Source: Acinetobacter brisouii CIP 110357 (GTDB lineage Bacteria > Pseudomonadota > Gammaproteobacteria > Pseudomonadales > Moraxellaceae). From it: a stretch of 64,000 nt of DNA. The stretch spans positions 2,016,971 to 2,080,970 of the forward strand of contig NZ_KI530762.1 of assembly GCF_000488275.1 (NCBI RefSeq), given 5' to 3'. The position numbers and the translations under genes were made by a program. This document shows positions 10,260 to 19,382 of the stretch, piece after piece; position 1 is the stretch's first letter; every line of letters starts with the position of its first letter. The notes beneath the pieces were generated by a model. The model saw only the letters and a program-made list of their open reading frames with translations, was not told the origin of the DNA and ran no database searches.

Positions 10260-10892
10260 ATGCAAAATAACAAACACGCTCTCTATGTTTCAGTGCTTGC
10301 ATTGATTGGCACAGGTATGTTGAGTATACATACAGCCACAGCAAAAACTGTGATGGTCTATGGTGATAGTATTAGTGCTGGTTATGGTTTGAACCCCGAA
10401 CAAGGCTGGGTTCATTTATTACAGAAACGTCTTGAACAACAGTATCCGAAAAAACACAACGTGGTCAATGCCAGTGTCAGTGGTGAAACCACTTCAGGCG
10501 GTCTGGCACGTTTCCCTTTAGCCTTAAAAACTCATCATCCCGATGTTGTAGTTTTGGAGCTGGGTGGCAATGATGGTTTACGTGGCCAACCGCCACAAAT
10601 GTTGCAGCAGAATTTGGCAAAAATGATTCAACTGAGCCAGCAGGCTCATGCCAAAGTCATTGTACTGGGCATGAAGATTCCACCCAACTATGGCACGGCG
10701 TACAGTAAAGCTTTTGAACAAAGTTACCGTACGGTGAGTCAACAATATAAAGTTCAGCTATTGCCATTTTTCATGCAAGGCATTGCAGGCAATAATCAAC
10801 TCATGCAAAAAGATCTGGTTCATCCCAATGCAAAAGCACAGGGTATATTGCTGAACAATGTCTATCCACTGATTCAATCTGCTCTTAAATAA
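10260..10892 (+). CDS. tesA: Periplasmic arylesterase / thioesterase I / lysophospholipase
   Basis: A 210-aa GDSL/SGNH hydrolase. A cleavable signal peptide of about 28 residues ends near TATAKT. Block I is GDSISAGYGL with the nucleophilic Ser, block II has the Gly in ASVSGET, block III is LGGNDGLRG, and block V is DLVHPNAKAQG with the catalytic Asp and His. It hydrolyses acyl esters and thioesters in the periplasm. AGGA lies upstream of the ATG. The divergent ybbA-ybbP neighbours are conserved in other Gammaproteobacteria. Confidence 0.94.
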   Translation: MQNNKHALYVSVLALIGTGMLSIHTATAKTVMVYGDSISAGYGLNPEQGWVHLLQKRLEQQYPKKHNVVNASVSGETTSGGLARFPLALKTHHPDVVVLELGGNDGLRGQPPQMLQQNLAKMIQLSQQAHAKVIVLGMKIPPNYGTAYSKAFEQSYRTVSQQYKVQLLPFFMQGIAGNNQLMQKDLVHPNAKAQGILLNNVYPLIQSALK

Positions 10893-11272
10893 AAAATACA
10901 GATTGCCATGAATGTTCCATAGATTTTCTCTCATACATTTGATTTCTGTTGCGCTTTATTGAAATGAATTTCAATGTTACTCAGAGAGAATAACGGCGAG
11001 TAAAAATGATGAAAGAAGCCGCTGGTTTTAATAGCAAAATAATTTGGACTCAATCAAATGATCTACAACTGCTATACAGCCCTACTAAGTGCAGAGTCCT
11101 TAAAACAGCTTAATTTGTCGAACTATCGCAATATAAAACAACAATCCAGTTTGCCATCACATAGATGGTTTAAAATGCGATCACTCAATTTTAAATATCG
11201 TGGTGCAACAGTATTTTCATAAAATATTTCATAAGGTTTTTCGTGTGATACTGAATTCAATGATCCGCGATA
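10893..11272. other. Intergenic region after tesA
   Basis: No convincing gene. A 54-codon plus-strand frame (ATG at 11058, stop at 11222, KQQSSLPSHRWFKMRSLNF in its middle) is open but has no clear ribosome-binding site and no family I recognise. A short palindrome TTGAAATGAATTTCAA lies near 10959-10974. Confidence 0.3.
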
Positions 11273-12184
11273 TTAGCTATGATCTTCATAAGCAACTTTA
11301 GAAGGCTTCTTTTTCCGACTCCACTTCATTTCACTTAAGATCACTCCAAAAACCACACATAATCCACCCAGCAATGCCATTGCTCCCAGACGCTCACCTG
11401 CCAAGCGTCCAAAGACACCAGCCCAAACAGGTTCACCCGCATAAATAATCGCAGCTTGTGAAGGGTCAACAGAACGTTGCGCCCAGTTCATGGTTAACTG
11501 AATCAGCGCACTGGCAAACCCTAATCCAGTGACCGTGAAGAATAAAGTCCAGCTAAAATGTGGAATGCTCATTTCCCCGACCATTGGCATACTGACAAAT
11601 GCACAAAGTGAAGCAATCAATAACTGAATAACCGTGACGCATTGCGTATTGACCCGTTCTGCGAAGTAACCGATCAGAATAATTTCCATGGCAATCGCAA
11701 TCGCCCCAAATAAAGTAATCATTTGCCCTGCATTCAACTGAATCTGTGAAAAACTATGATTTCCAGTCAATAAAATTAAGCCAATAAATGCAAAAGCTGC
11801 TGCACACCACATCATCGGTTTGGGTACTTTTTTAAAGATCAACAACTGTAAAATGGGAACCATCGGGACATAAAGCGCGGTTAAAAAGGCAGACTCACTA
11901 CTCGAAATCGTTTGTAGACCAATGGTTTGTGCACCATAGCCAATTGCAATCATGATTCCGATACATCCTCCTGCGATAACATCATAGCGCGATATGCCAG
12001 CCAGCACTTTCCAAGACAATATCATCATAATGCCCGCCGCTGCTGCAAAGCGGCAACCCACAAAAAACATCGGCGAACTGGCACTCAATGCATGCTGGAC
12101 GATGAGAAATGTACTGCCCCAAATCAAGGTGATCAAGATTAAGGAGAGCTGCGGCGCATAAGTATGCAAGAAAGTTTTAGGCAT
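11273..12184 (-). CDS. EamA/DMT-superfamily exporter
   Basis: A 303-aa membrane protein with about ten helices and the duplicated EamA fold. Typical motifs are LIWGSTFLIVQ in helix 1, FRFAAA-like GCRFAAAAG, ESAFLTALYVPMVPI, and QAAIIYAGEPVWAGVFG in the second repeat. The family exports amino acids or other metabolites; the substrate is unknown. The start is uncertain: the frame opens at 12256 inside a probable operator, and I use MPKTFLHTY. The gene is divergent from the XRE-cupin regulator and is the likely target of its operators. Confidence 0.85.
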   Translation of the reverse strand: MPKTFLHTYAPQLSLILITLIWGSTFLIVQHALSASSPMFFVGCRFAAAAGIMMILSWKVLAGISRYDVIAGGCIGIMIAIGYGAQTIGLQTISSSESAFLTALYVPMVPILQLLIFKKVPKPMMWCAAAFAFIGLILLTGNHSFSQIQLNAGQMITLFGAIAIAMEIILIGYFAERVNTQCVTVIQLLIASLCAFVSMPMVGEMSIPHFSWTLFFTVTGLGFASALIQLTMNWAQRSVDPSQAAIIYAGEPVWAGVFGRLAGERLGAMALLGGLCVVFGVILSEMKWSRKKKPSKVAYEDHS

Positions 12185-12198
12185 GATTTCTGGAGAAT

Positions 12199-12216
12199 TG
12201 TGCAATATACTGCACA
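12199..12216. promoter_or_regulatory. Operator 1 for the XRE-cupin regulator
   Basis: An 18-bp near-perfect palindrome TGTGCAATATACTGCACA (8 of 9 base pairs match). It is 14 bp upstream of the chosen EamA start and shares 16 of 18 positions with operator 2. The regulator assignment is inferred from position. Confidence 0.7.
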
Positions 12217-12237
12217 TCATATAATCATTAAGTTTTG

Positions 12238-12255
12238 TGCGCAATATATTGCACA
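12238..12255. promoter_or_regulatory. Operator 2 for the XRE-cupin regulator
   Basis: TGCGCAATATATTGCACA, an 18-bp palindrome with one mismatch, is the second copy of the motif TGYGCAATATAYTGCACA. The copies are 39 bp apart, and this one lies 50 bp before the regulator ATG. The arrangement suggests repression of both divergent promoters. Confidence 0.7.
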
Positions 12256-12305
12256 AATATGCTAATCTTCCCCACGATTAATTCGCAGTTTTATGGTGTT
12301 CATGC

Positions 12306-12854
12306 ATGACTCAACAGGGAATTTTAGAATATGTCAGTGACAACCTGAAACGCTTACGCGAACACCATCAACTTAGCCAGCAACAATTGGCAGATCAGTC
12401 AGGGGTCAGTCGGCGTACAATTGCAGGCTTGGAATCAGGCGAAATGAATATTAGCCTAACTAAACTGGCCGCGGTTGCCAGTGTTTTACAGGTTTCTTTT
12501 GCCGAGTTAGTCAGTTCGCCTACTGCAAAAAATCCACATATTCATCGGGTTAAAACCTGGCAAAGTACAAATGGCAATAGCTTTGCCGAGCTACACTGCT
12601 CTGCCCCTGCCCAGCAACAGGTTGAATTATGGACATGGTCACTTGCCAGTGGTGATGTCTATCAGGCAGAAGCTGATCCCGAAGGCTGGAGCGAGCTGCT
12701 GTATGTTGTGCAAGGTTCATTGACCCTGACGCTAGATGGTGTGCAACATCAGCTCAGTGCGGGTTCATCTTTTGTCTATGCCAGCTCAGTTCCCTACAGC
12801 TATGCCAATCTCGGAACTGAACCGTTACTATTTACCCGTACAGTTGCTTATTAA
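12306..12854 (+). CDS. XRE-family transcriptional regulator with cupin sensor domain
   Basis: A 182-aa regulator. Residues 8-68 form a Cro/CI helix-turn-helix (LSQQQLADQSGVSRRTIAGLESG), and residues about 95-180 form a small beta-barrel cupin that ends in SSVPYSYANLG. Such XRE-cupin proteins sense a small ligand and often control a linked transporter. It is divergent from an EamA exporter, with two copies of an 18-bp palindrome between them. Its stop codon directly abuts the stop of convergent sotB. The ligand is unknown. Confidence 0.9.
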   Translation: MTQQGILEYVSDNLKRLREHHQLSQQQLADQSGVSRRTIAGLESGEMNISLTKLAAVASVLQVSFAELVSSPTAKNPHIHRVKTWQSTNGNSFAELHCSAPAQQQVELWTWSLASGDVYQAEADPEGWSELLYVVQGSLTLTLDGVQHQLSAGSSFVYASSVPYSYANLGTEPLLFTRTVAY

Positions 12855-14051
12855 TTAATGTCGTGATTTTGGCATAAAATCAGGTCGTTTGATCATTAGG
12901 AAACAGATGACACAGCCGATTAAGCCCAAAACCCCACCAATCATTCCAATCGACTGCAAACCATAATGCAAACTGACAATGCTGCCAAGCAACGCGCCGC
13001 CGCCAATTCCGACATTGTACAGCCCTGAAAATAATGACATAGCAACATCTGTGGCATCAGGGGCTAATTGCAAAACTTTGGACTGTAATGCCAGACCAAA
13101 ACTCATAATGGCTAGCCCCCAAAATACGGTGAGTGTCATTAAACCCATCACATGAGTTGCCAGCGGCAACAACAGCAACATTGAGATACTGATTCCCAGA
13201 CTAGATGCCATCACAAAAGTTTTTGGTAATTTACGGCTAAATCGGCTAAACAAAACTGACGCCAAAATTCCTGAACCGCCATAAATCAACAAGAGTGATG
13301 TGGTTTGTTCTGATTGAAAATGTGCAATATGCAAGGTAAAGGGCTCAATATAACTGTAGCCAGTAAACTGCGCGGTAATCACCATAATCGTTGCCAAGTA
13401 CAATAAAAGCAATGCGGGACGTTTGAGCAAGACAGGTAAACTACTCAATGAACCCGAGTTCTGACTGGGTAATTTGGGTAGCGTGGTCCAAAGAATAAGC
13501 ATGGTCAACAGTGCCAAACCTGCAATTAGTGCAAAGGTATTCCGCCAGCCAAACCATTCACCAATCACCCGCCCAAACGGAATACCCAGTACCAGCGCCA
13601 ACACCGTTCCTGTAGAAAGTAATCCAAGTGCCTGCACCCCTTTTTCTGCGGGGGCAACACGCACAGCTAATGATGCGGTAATTGACCAGAAAATAGCATG
13701 TGCAAAAGCAATCCCTATACGGCTGATCAACAGAATCATAAAATTACTGGCAATACTCGACAGCAAATGACTCATCATAAACAGTAAAAAAATCGACAAT
13801 AATAATGCCTTGCGTTCCATATTGCGGGTCATCAACATCATCGGTAATGAAGTCAGCGCCACCACCCATGCATAAATCGTCAGCATAATGCCGACTTCTA
13901 CAGCCTGCATATGAAAACTTTGTGCAATATCACTGAGCAATGCAACAGGCACAAATTCTGTGGTATTAAAAATAAAAGCGGCTAAAGCGAGTGCAATCAC
14001 ACTAATCCAGCTTCCTTGCTGCGCTGGTTGAGTAGATATAGACATAACCAT
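12855..14051 (-). CDS. sotB: MFS sugar efflux transporter, SotB family
   Basis: A 398-aa 12-helix major facilitator protein. It is very close to E. coli SotB over recognisable segments: [56 protein letters not shown], and [15 protein letters not shown]. SotB exports arabinose, IPTG-like sugars and related compounds; the substrate in Acinetobacter, which barely uses sugars, is uncertain. Two in-frame ATGs two codons apart lack a strong Shine-Dalgarno; I use the first. Confidence 0.88.
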   Translation of the reverse strand: MVMSISTQPAQQGSWISVIALALAAFIFNTTEFVPVALLSDIAQSFHMQAVEVGIMLTIYAWVVALTSLPMMLMTRNMERKALLLSIFLLFMMSHLLSSIASNFMILLISRIGIAFAHAIFWSITASLAVRVAPAEKGVQALGLLSTGTVLALVLGIPFGRVIGEWFGWRNTFALIAGLALLTMLILWTTLPKLPSQNSGSLSSLPVLLKRPALLLLYLATIMVITAQFTGYSYIEPFTLHIAHFQSEQTTSLLLIYGGSGILASVLFSRFSRKLPKTFVMASSLGISISMLLLLPLATHVMGLMTLTVFWGLAIMSFGLALQSKVLQLAPDATDVAMSLFSGLYNVGIGGGALLGSIVSLHYGLQSIGMIGGVLGLIGCVICFLMIKRPDFMPKSRH

Positions 14052-14648
14052 CTTAACGTTGGGGAGAGAAAGAAAAACAACGCCACAATTATACTGCCCA
14101 GTAAAAAATGCTATGCGTCATTTCAATAAAAAATTGATGATTTTAGTTGGATTTTTGCAAAAGACGAACCAGACACAGATGCTCTGCACTTTCGCATTTT
14201 TCTCCAATACAAGACCTGCCTTAACTTTTCATCTACATAAATAACAAGAAATTAAGGAATCACACTATTGGAACACTTAACAAGCAATCATGTTGTTTTA
14301 AACTCTTTAAGTGCTGCATCATCCACATGTCCTGCTCTGGAATATCGCAAGTTATATACTTCTTATTGCTTAAATGCTATTTCCAATCAAATATCAAAAT
14401 GTTAGGTAAATAATATGCTATTCAGGTCAAGGCAAATAATTTCTATCGATCTTTTCTCATATTGTTCGTTGTTCAAAAGTTGAGGATCATAGCGCCAGAC
14501 CTGATGAATTTGATGATATTACTTAAATCGATTTTACTTATAAGTATTTACCTTTTATTTATCTCTTGATTTTATGCTTTACTTTATTTCATTTTGACTT
14601 TATCTCTGTCTTATTAATAAGCATCCAAGCTGACAGCCAGGAATAACC
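14052..14648. other. Long intergenic leader upstream of cysH
   Basis: About 600 bp without a convincing gene; the 61-codon plus-strand frame from 14059 has no family and no ribosome-binding site. The last 130 bp are strongly AT-rich. A 12-bp palindrome TACTTATAAGTA lies at 14535-14546, and a TTGACT hexamer lies at 14594-14599. Sulfur-assimilation genes are normally activated by the LysR protein CysB, so this region probably holds its site, but I cannot place it exactly. Confidence 0.4.
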
Positions 14649-15386
14649 ATGACCGACACCATTCCCTCTATTGATCTGATTGATGCACTTGCTGCCGAAT
14701 ATGCAGACAAATCACCAAGTGAAATTCTTGAGCTTGCTTTAAACCAACAGGGCGAAGTTGCCATTTCCTTCTCAGGTGCAGAAGACGTCGTGCTGATTGA
14801 TATGGCTTATCGCCTGCGCAAACCGTTTCGCGTGTTTAGCTTAGATACGGGACGCTTACATCCAGAAACCTATCAGTTTTTAGAAGCCGTTCGCAAATTT
14901 TATAAAATCGATATTGAAATCTGCTTCCCAGAATCTGAAGCTGTACAAAAACTGGTGACTGAAAAAGGCATGTTTAGCTTTTTTGCAGATGGGCATCAGG
15001 AATGTTGTGGTGTGCGTAAAGTACAACCGCTTCGTAAAAAACTGGCAACGCTTGATGGCTGGATTACAGGTCAGCGCAAAGACCAAAGCCCTGGTACACG
15101 TAATGAAATTCCAGTGATTCAAGCCGATGCAGGCTTTTCAGGCCCAGGCAAACAACTCATCAAATACAACCCGCTGGCAAACTGGTCAAGTACCGATGTG
15201 TGGAATTATATTCGCATGATGGAAATTCCATATAACCCACTACACGAACGTGGTTTTATATCCATCGGCTGTGAACCTTGTACACGCGCTGTGTTACCCA
15301 ACCAGCACGAACGTGAAGGTCGTTGGTGGTGGGAAGAAGCTACACATAAAGAATGCGGCTTGCATGCTGGCAACTTGAAAAAATAA
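14649..15386 (+). CDS. cysH: Assimilatory (phospho)adenylyl-sulfate reductase, 4Fe-4S type
   Basis: A 245-aa PP-loop enzyme that reduces APS (or PAPS) to sulfite for cysteine synthesis in the cytoplasm. Motifs: [12 protein letters not shown] at 40-51, [10 protein letters not shown] at 65-74, [12 protein letters not shown] at 140-151, and the C-terminal redox Cys236 in KECGLH. Cys119-Cys120 and Cys208-x2-Cys211 form the CC/CxxC ligand set of a 4Fe-4S cluster, which marks the APS-reductase subclass rather than the cluster-free enterobacterial PAPS reductase. AGGA precedes the ATG. It is a single gene with its own terminator. Confidence 0.95.
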   Translation: MTDTIPSIDLIDALAAEYADKSPSEILELALNQQGEVAISFSGAEDVVLIDMAYRLRKPFRVFSLDTGRLHPETYQFLEAVRKFYKIDIEICFPESEAVQKLVTEKGMFSFFADGHQECCGVRKVQPLRKKLATLDGWITGQRKDQSPGTRNEIPVIQADAGFSGPGKQLIKYNPLANWSSTDVWNYIRMMEIPYNPLHERGFISIGCEPCTRAVLPNQHEREGRWWWEEATHKECGLHAGNLKK

Positions 15387-15406
15387 TTTGTTATAGACTT
15401 TTACAG

Positions 15407-15431
15407 ATAACCACTGCTTTGCAGTGGTTAT
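15407..15431 (+). terminator. Terminator after cysH
   Basis: An 11-bp stem ATAACCACTGC/GCAGTGGTTAT with a TTT loop is followed by TTATTTAT. It lies 21 bp after the cysH stop. Confidence 0.9.
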
Positions 15432-15555
15432 TTATTTATACTGGTAGTTTAGACGACTGATTTTTCAGTATATACTTATAACAAAAGTAAGCAAAAATAG
15501 AATGACAATCAGTCATATACTGGATAAATAGGCATAGGCAGTGAGGCACATCGTA

Positions 15556-16953
15556 ATGCGACCATTACACCCAATCGACTTTATTTTTTTATCTCTAGAA
15601 AAAAGACAGCAGCCTATGCATGTAGGGGGATTGTTTCTATTTCAAATTCCAAAAAACTCTCCTTCGACCTTTATTCAGGACTTGGTTACTGATATTCGTA
15701 ATTCAAAATGCAAGCCCGTTGCACCCTTCAATAACACCCTAAATGGCCTATTTTGGGATAAAGATGACGAATTTGATCTTGATCATCACTTTCGACATAT
15801 TGCCTTGCCTCACCCTGGGCGTATTCGCGAGCTGCTGATTTACATTTCACAGGAACATGGCACGTTAATTGACCGTGCCAAACCACTGTGGACATGTACC
15901 ATCATTGAAGGTATTGAAGGCAACCGTTTTGCAATGTACTTCAAAATTCATCACGCCATGGTCGATGGTGTTGCCAGTATGCGTCTGATGGAAAAATCCT
16001 TTGCCAAAGATCCGAATATTCACAGTATCGTACCGCCATGGTGCATTGAAAAGCGCCGCTCACAACCAGAAACAAAGAATCCCGTTCGCCGCTTGAGCAG
16101 TAAGCTGAGCCACTTAAAACAACAAATGAATATTGTGCCTGGCGTATATCATGAACTGACGCAGGCTCTACATGACCGCCGCCACGACCCTGACTATGTT
16201 TCAAGCTTTCAGGCCCCTGTCTGTATTTTAAACCAGCGCATTAGTGCATCTCGACGTTTTGCCGCACAATCTTTTAACCTGCAACGCTTCCGTCATATTG
16301 CCAAAGTCTTACAGATTACCTTAAATGATGTGATTCTTGCGGTCTGCTCAGGCGCTTTACGTGAATACTTGATGAGCTTGAACAGCCTGCCTGCCAAGCC
16401 ACTGATTGCAATGGTGCCGACCTCAATCCGTTCAGATAATGACTCTGATACCAGCAATCGCATCACCATGATTCTTGCCAATCTGGCAACGCATATCAGT
16501 GACCCGATTGAACGTGCAAAAATTATTTCGCGTAGCGTCAGTAATGCCAAAACCCGCTTTAAGCGCATGACCCAAGACCAGATTTTAGGCTATAGCGCAT
16601 TTGTATATGCTGCTGCTGGCTTGAATATTATTTCGGGGATGATGCCTAAGCATCAGGCATTTAACTTGGTGATTTCCAACGTGCCAGGTCCACGTGAACC
16701 TTTGTACTGGAATGGCGCGAAACTAGAAGCACTATATCCTGCATCTGTGGTCTTTGATGGGCAGGCATTGAATATTACGCTAACGAGTTATTTAGATAAA
16801 CTTGAAGTGGGAATTGTGGCATGCCGTAATACTTTACCTAAAGTACAAAGTTTACTCACGCTGCTTGAACAAGAAATTCAAAATTATGAGCGCCATCTTG
16901 GAACGCTATATGTCTCTGAAGAGCAGAAAGCAGATTTAAAACACGTGGGTTAA
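15556..16953 (+). CDS. atfA: Wax ester synthase / acyl-CoA:diacylglycerol acyltransferase (WS/DGAT)
   Basis: A 465-aa bifunctional acyltransferase that makes wax esters and triacylglycerol storage lipids from acyl-CoA. The catalytic HHAMVDG is at residues 132-138, and the N-terminus MRPLHPIDFIFLSLEKRQQP is nearly identical to the A. baylyi enzyme as I remember it. Other conserved stretches are NDVILAVCSGALREYL and NLVISNVPGPREPLYWNGA. The frame opens at a GTG, but GAGG lies 9 nt before the ATG at 15556. It is a single gene ending in a terminator shared with a convergent small gene. Confidence 0.96.
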   Translation: MRPLHPIDFIFLSLEKRQQPMHVGGLFLFQIPKNSPSTFIQDLVTDIRNSKCKPVAPFNNTLNGLFWDKDDEFDLDHHFRHIALPHPGRIRELLIYISQEHGTLIDRAKPLWTCTIIEGIEGNRFAMYFKIHHAMVDGVASMRLMEKSFAKDPNIHSIVPPWCIEKRRSQPETKNPVRRLSSKLSHLKQQMNIVPGVYHELTQALHDRRHDPDYVSSFQAPVCILNQRISASRRFAAQSFNLQRFRHIAKVLQITLNDVILAVCSGALREYLMSLNSLPAKPLIAMVPTSIRSDNDSDTSNRITMILANLATHISDPIERAKIISRSVSNAKTRFKRMTQDQILGYSAFVYAAAGLNIISGMMPKHQAFNLVISNVPGPREPLYWNGAKLEALYPASVVFDGQALNITLTSYLDKLEVGIVACRNTLPKVQSLLTLLEQEIQNYERHLGTLYVSEEQKADLKHVG

Positions 16954-16982
16954 ACCCAACTTTTCAATTTTTTAACACAAAT

Positions 16983-17007
16983 AAAAGGGCGTATGATTCG
17001 CCCTTTT
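16983..17007. terminator. Bidirectional terminator between atfA and the PA1571-like gene
   Basis: The 9-bp stem AAAAGGGCG/CGCCCTTTT with a 7-nt loop has T-rich tracts on both sides. It ends atfA on the plus strand and the 59-aa gene on the minus strand. Confidence 0.88.
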
Positions 17008-17010
17008 ATT

Positions 17011-17190
17011 TTAACTTTTAACTGTACGACATTGCTCAAGCAGCTTAATACAAATATCTTGTACCATGGACGTGGTGATCTGGACTTCTTTACCATGTTC
17101 ATCAACCATATAACAATCGTTTTTAACGGGACGATGCTCTTTGTTCGTTTGAGTATGATTTGTCAAATTGTTATCTTCTCGCATATGCAT
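17011..17190 (-). CDS. Small PA1571-family-like protein
   Basis: A 59-aa protein that starts MHMREDNNLTNH and ends LLEQCRTVKS. The conserved-looking core is CYMVDEHGKEVQITTSMVQ, which matches the pattern of PA1571-family proteins of Pseudomonas and Acinetobacter (Asp-x-x-Gly-(R/K)-Glu-Val-x-Ile-Thr with a following Met). GGGGA lies 8 nt before the first ATG; a second ATG is two codons in. The function is unknown. It sits convergent to atfA and has a shared terminator 4 bp after its stop, which supports a real gene. Confidence 0.75.
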   Translation of the reverse strand: MHMREDNNLTNHTQTNKEHRPVKNDCYMVDEHGKEVQITTSMVQDICIKLLEQCRTVKS

Positions 17191-17322
17191 ATTTCAATTC
17201 CCCATCTGGCTAAGACTGACTAAAGGTCTTTGGCTACTCACTTAAGTTTATAGTATTGGGAAATGCTCAATGAAAGTAAACAGCGAGTTGTAACAAGGCT
17301 TATGCGAAATTCTGTTACAAAA

Positions 17323-18777
17323 TCAACTAAGAATGATATCGTATTGCTCTTGCGTATAGAGGTTTTCCACCTGAAATTTGATTACTCGGTTAATAAAGTG
17401 CTCTAAATCTGCCACTGCTGGCGCTTCGGCAGTTAACAATCTGTCAATCACTAATGGGTTGGCAACCACCATAAATCCTGCCTGAGATTGATAAGCACGT
17501 GCATAGCGTAAAATTTCACGGAAAATTTCATAGCATACCGTTTCTGCTGTTTTTACAAAACCGCGCCCCTGACAGGTTGGACATGACTCACACAACAAGT
17601 GTTCAAGTGATTCACGGGTACGCTTACGCGTCATTTCGACAAGACCAAGCTCGGAAACCTGTGTAATTTTAGTTTTGGCATGATCACGCTCAAGCATGCG
17701 CTCAAACTGCTTCATGACTTCATCACGATGCATTGCTTCTTGCATATCAATAAAGTCAATAATAATAATGCCACCCAAATTACGTAAGCGTAACTGGCGA
17801 GCAATCACCTGTGTCGCTTCCATATTGGTTTTAAACACAGTGTCTTCAAGGCTACGTCCACCGACATAAGACCCTGTATTGACATCAATGGTGGTCATGG
17901 CTTCAGTCTGATCAATCATCAGATAGCCACCAGACTTCAAGGCCACACGGGTTTGCAAGGCTTTTTGAATGTCTTCTTCAACATTGTAAAGATCAAATAG
18001 CGGACGCTCACCTGGATAATGAATCAGGCGGCTTTGCATTTCTGGCATAAACTCATCAATAAAATCTTTGAGTTTTGCGTGAATTTCTCGTGAATCAATG
18101 CAAATCTTGCTGGTCGATTCAGATGCTAAATCACGTACGATACGCTGATGTAAGGGTAACTCTTCAAAAATAAGGGAAGGCACCGCAATAGTTTTTTGCT
18201 TGCGCTGGATATATTCCCAAAGTTTTGCAAGATAATTCATATCCTGTGCAATGGAGGCTTCATCAATTCCTTCAGCAGCCGTTCTCACAATCACACTACC
18301 TGGTAATTGATGCTCTTTCTGGATTTTTTCAATCAGTGTCCGCAAGCGATCACGCTCTTGTTCTGATTCAATACGCTGAGAAACCCCGATATGATTACCA
18401 AACGGCATGAGTACCAAATAACGCGAGGGAATTGAAAGATCGGTACTTAGACGTGCACCTTTGGTTCCCAGCATATCTTTCATCACCTGAACGGTCAGGA
18501 TTTGCCCAGGTTGAAGGAGATCAAAAACATTTGGCGTTGGCTGGTTACGTGACCAGACCATATCGTTAATATGTAAAAATGCGGTTCTCGATAAACCAAT
18601 ATCCACAAAAGCAGCCTGCATACCAGGAAGTACACGCACAACTTTGCCTTTATAGATATTGCCAACCAAACCACGTTTTACCGTACGTTCGACAAAAAGC
18701 TCATTGACTGTTCCATTTTCAATTAATGCGACGCGGCATTCCATCGGCGTGACATTAATCAGCAATTCATCTGACAT
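17323..18777 (-). CDS. rng: Ribonuclease G
   Basis: A 484-aa RNase E/G-family endoribonuclease for 16S rRNA 5'-end maturation and mRNA decay. An S1 domain (about residues 36-120) contains GNIYKGKVVRVLPGMQAAFVDIG. The catalytic domain has the metal-binding aspartates in TIDVNTG and IIIDFIDMQ, and the Zn-link CPTCQGRG is near residue 405. Length and the lack of a long C-terminal scaffold fit RNase G rather than RNase E. It is the last gene of the mreBCD-maf-rng cluster, a common arrangement. Confidence 0.95.
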   Translation of the reverse strand: MSDELLINVTPMECRVALIENGTVNELFVERTVKRGLVGNIYKGKVVRVLPGMQAAFVDIGLSRTAFLHINDMVWSRNQPTPNVFDLLQPGQILTVQVMKDMLGTKGARLSTDLSIPSRYLVLMPFGNHIGVSQRIESEQERDRLRTLIEKIQKEHQLPGSVIVRTAAEGIDEASIAQDMNYLAKLWEYIQRKQKTIAVPSLIFEELPLHQRIVRDLASESTSKICIDSREIHAKLKDFIDEFMPEMQSRLIHYPGERPLFDLYNVEEDIQKALQTRVALKSGGYLMIDQTEAMTTIDVNTGSYVGGRSLEDTVFKTNMEATQVIARQLRLRNLGGIIIIDFIDMQEAMHRDEVMKQFERMLERDHAKTKITQVSELGLVEMTRKRTRESLEHLLCESCPTCQGRGFVKTAETVCYEIFREILRYARAYQSQAGFMVVANPLVIDRLLTAEAPAVADLEHFINRVIKFQVENLYTQEQYDIILS

Positions 18778-18815
18778 AATAAACTCAAAACATTATAAGA
18801 ATTCTTGTAAAGCGA

Positions 18816-19382
18816 TCAGTTTGATGCATTAACCGCTTTTAATAGCTTGATTGTTTCATGCAACGGCAATCCAACCACATTGGTGTAACTGCCTACAATA
18901 CGGGGAATATACTGCGCTGCCTGCCCTTGTATGGCATAAGCACCTGCTTTCCCCACAGGCTCGCCTGTGGCCCAATAACTTTCCATATCATTCGGCGTAA
19001 GTGGCTGAAACTCAACCTGAGTCTGCACCACTTGATATAAAATTCGCTCAGCATTTGCAACACAAACGCCAGTCAATACATCGTGACAACGTCCTGACAG
19101 TTTTTGCCAAATGCTAAACGCATGTGCTTTTGACTCAGGTTTCCCGATAATTTCATCATCGACAGACAAACTGGTATCAGCGGCAATCACGGTTGCATCT
19201 GGAAACCTGCCTAATACTGCTTGAGCCTTGGCTTGTGCAAGCCGTGCAACATACTCAGAGGCCAACTCACCTTCCAAGATGCTTTCATCAATTTCAGGGC
19301 TAAAGACCTCAAACTGTAAACCAAGCTGTAAAAGCAGCTCACGACGACGTGGTGAGCTTGAAGCTAAAATCAAGCGCGCCAT
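18816..19382 (-). CDS. maf: Maf-family nucleoside triphosphate pyrophosphatase (YhdE type)
   Basis: A 188-aa house-cleaning pyrophosphatase that hydrolyses dTTP/UTP and modified nucleotides. It shows the N-terminal SSSPRRRELL loop, the metal site AADTSLSVDDEIIGKP, and GSYTNVVGLPL near the C-terminus. The frame extends 20 codons into mreD, but MARLILASSSPRR is the family start. It overlaps the mreD stop by 13 bp, which suggests coupled translation. Confidence 0.94.
   Translation of the reverse strand: MARLILASSSPRRRELLLQLGLQFEVFSPEIDESILEGELASEYVARLAQAKAQAVLGRFPDATVIAADTSLSVDDEIIGKPESKAHAFSIWQKLSGRCHDVLTGVCVANAERILYQVVQTQVEFQPLTPNDMESYWATGEPVGKAGAYAIQGQAAQYIPRIVGSYTNVVGLPLHETIKLLKAVNASN

Noticed and set aside
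11058-11222. 54-aa frame after tesA
   Set aside because: No ribosome-binding site or family; kept only as a note in the intergenic entry.
14059-14244. 61-codon frame upstream of cysH
   Set aside because: Overlaps the sotB upstream region, no clear start signal or family.
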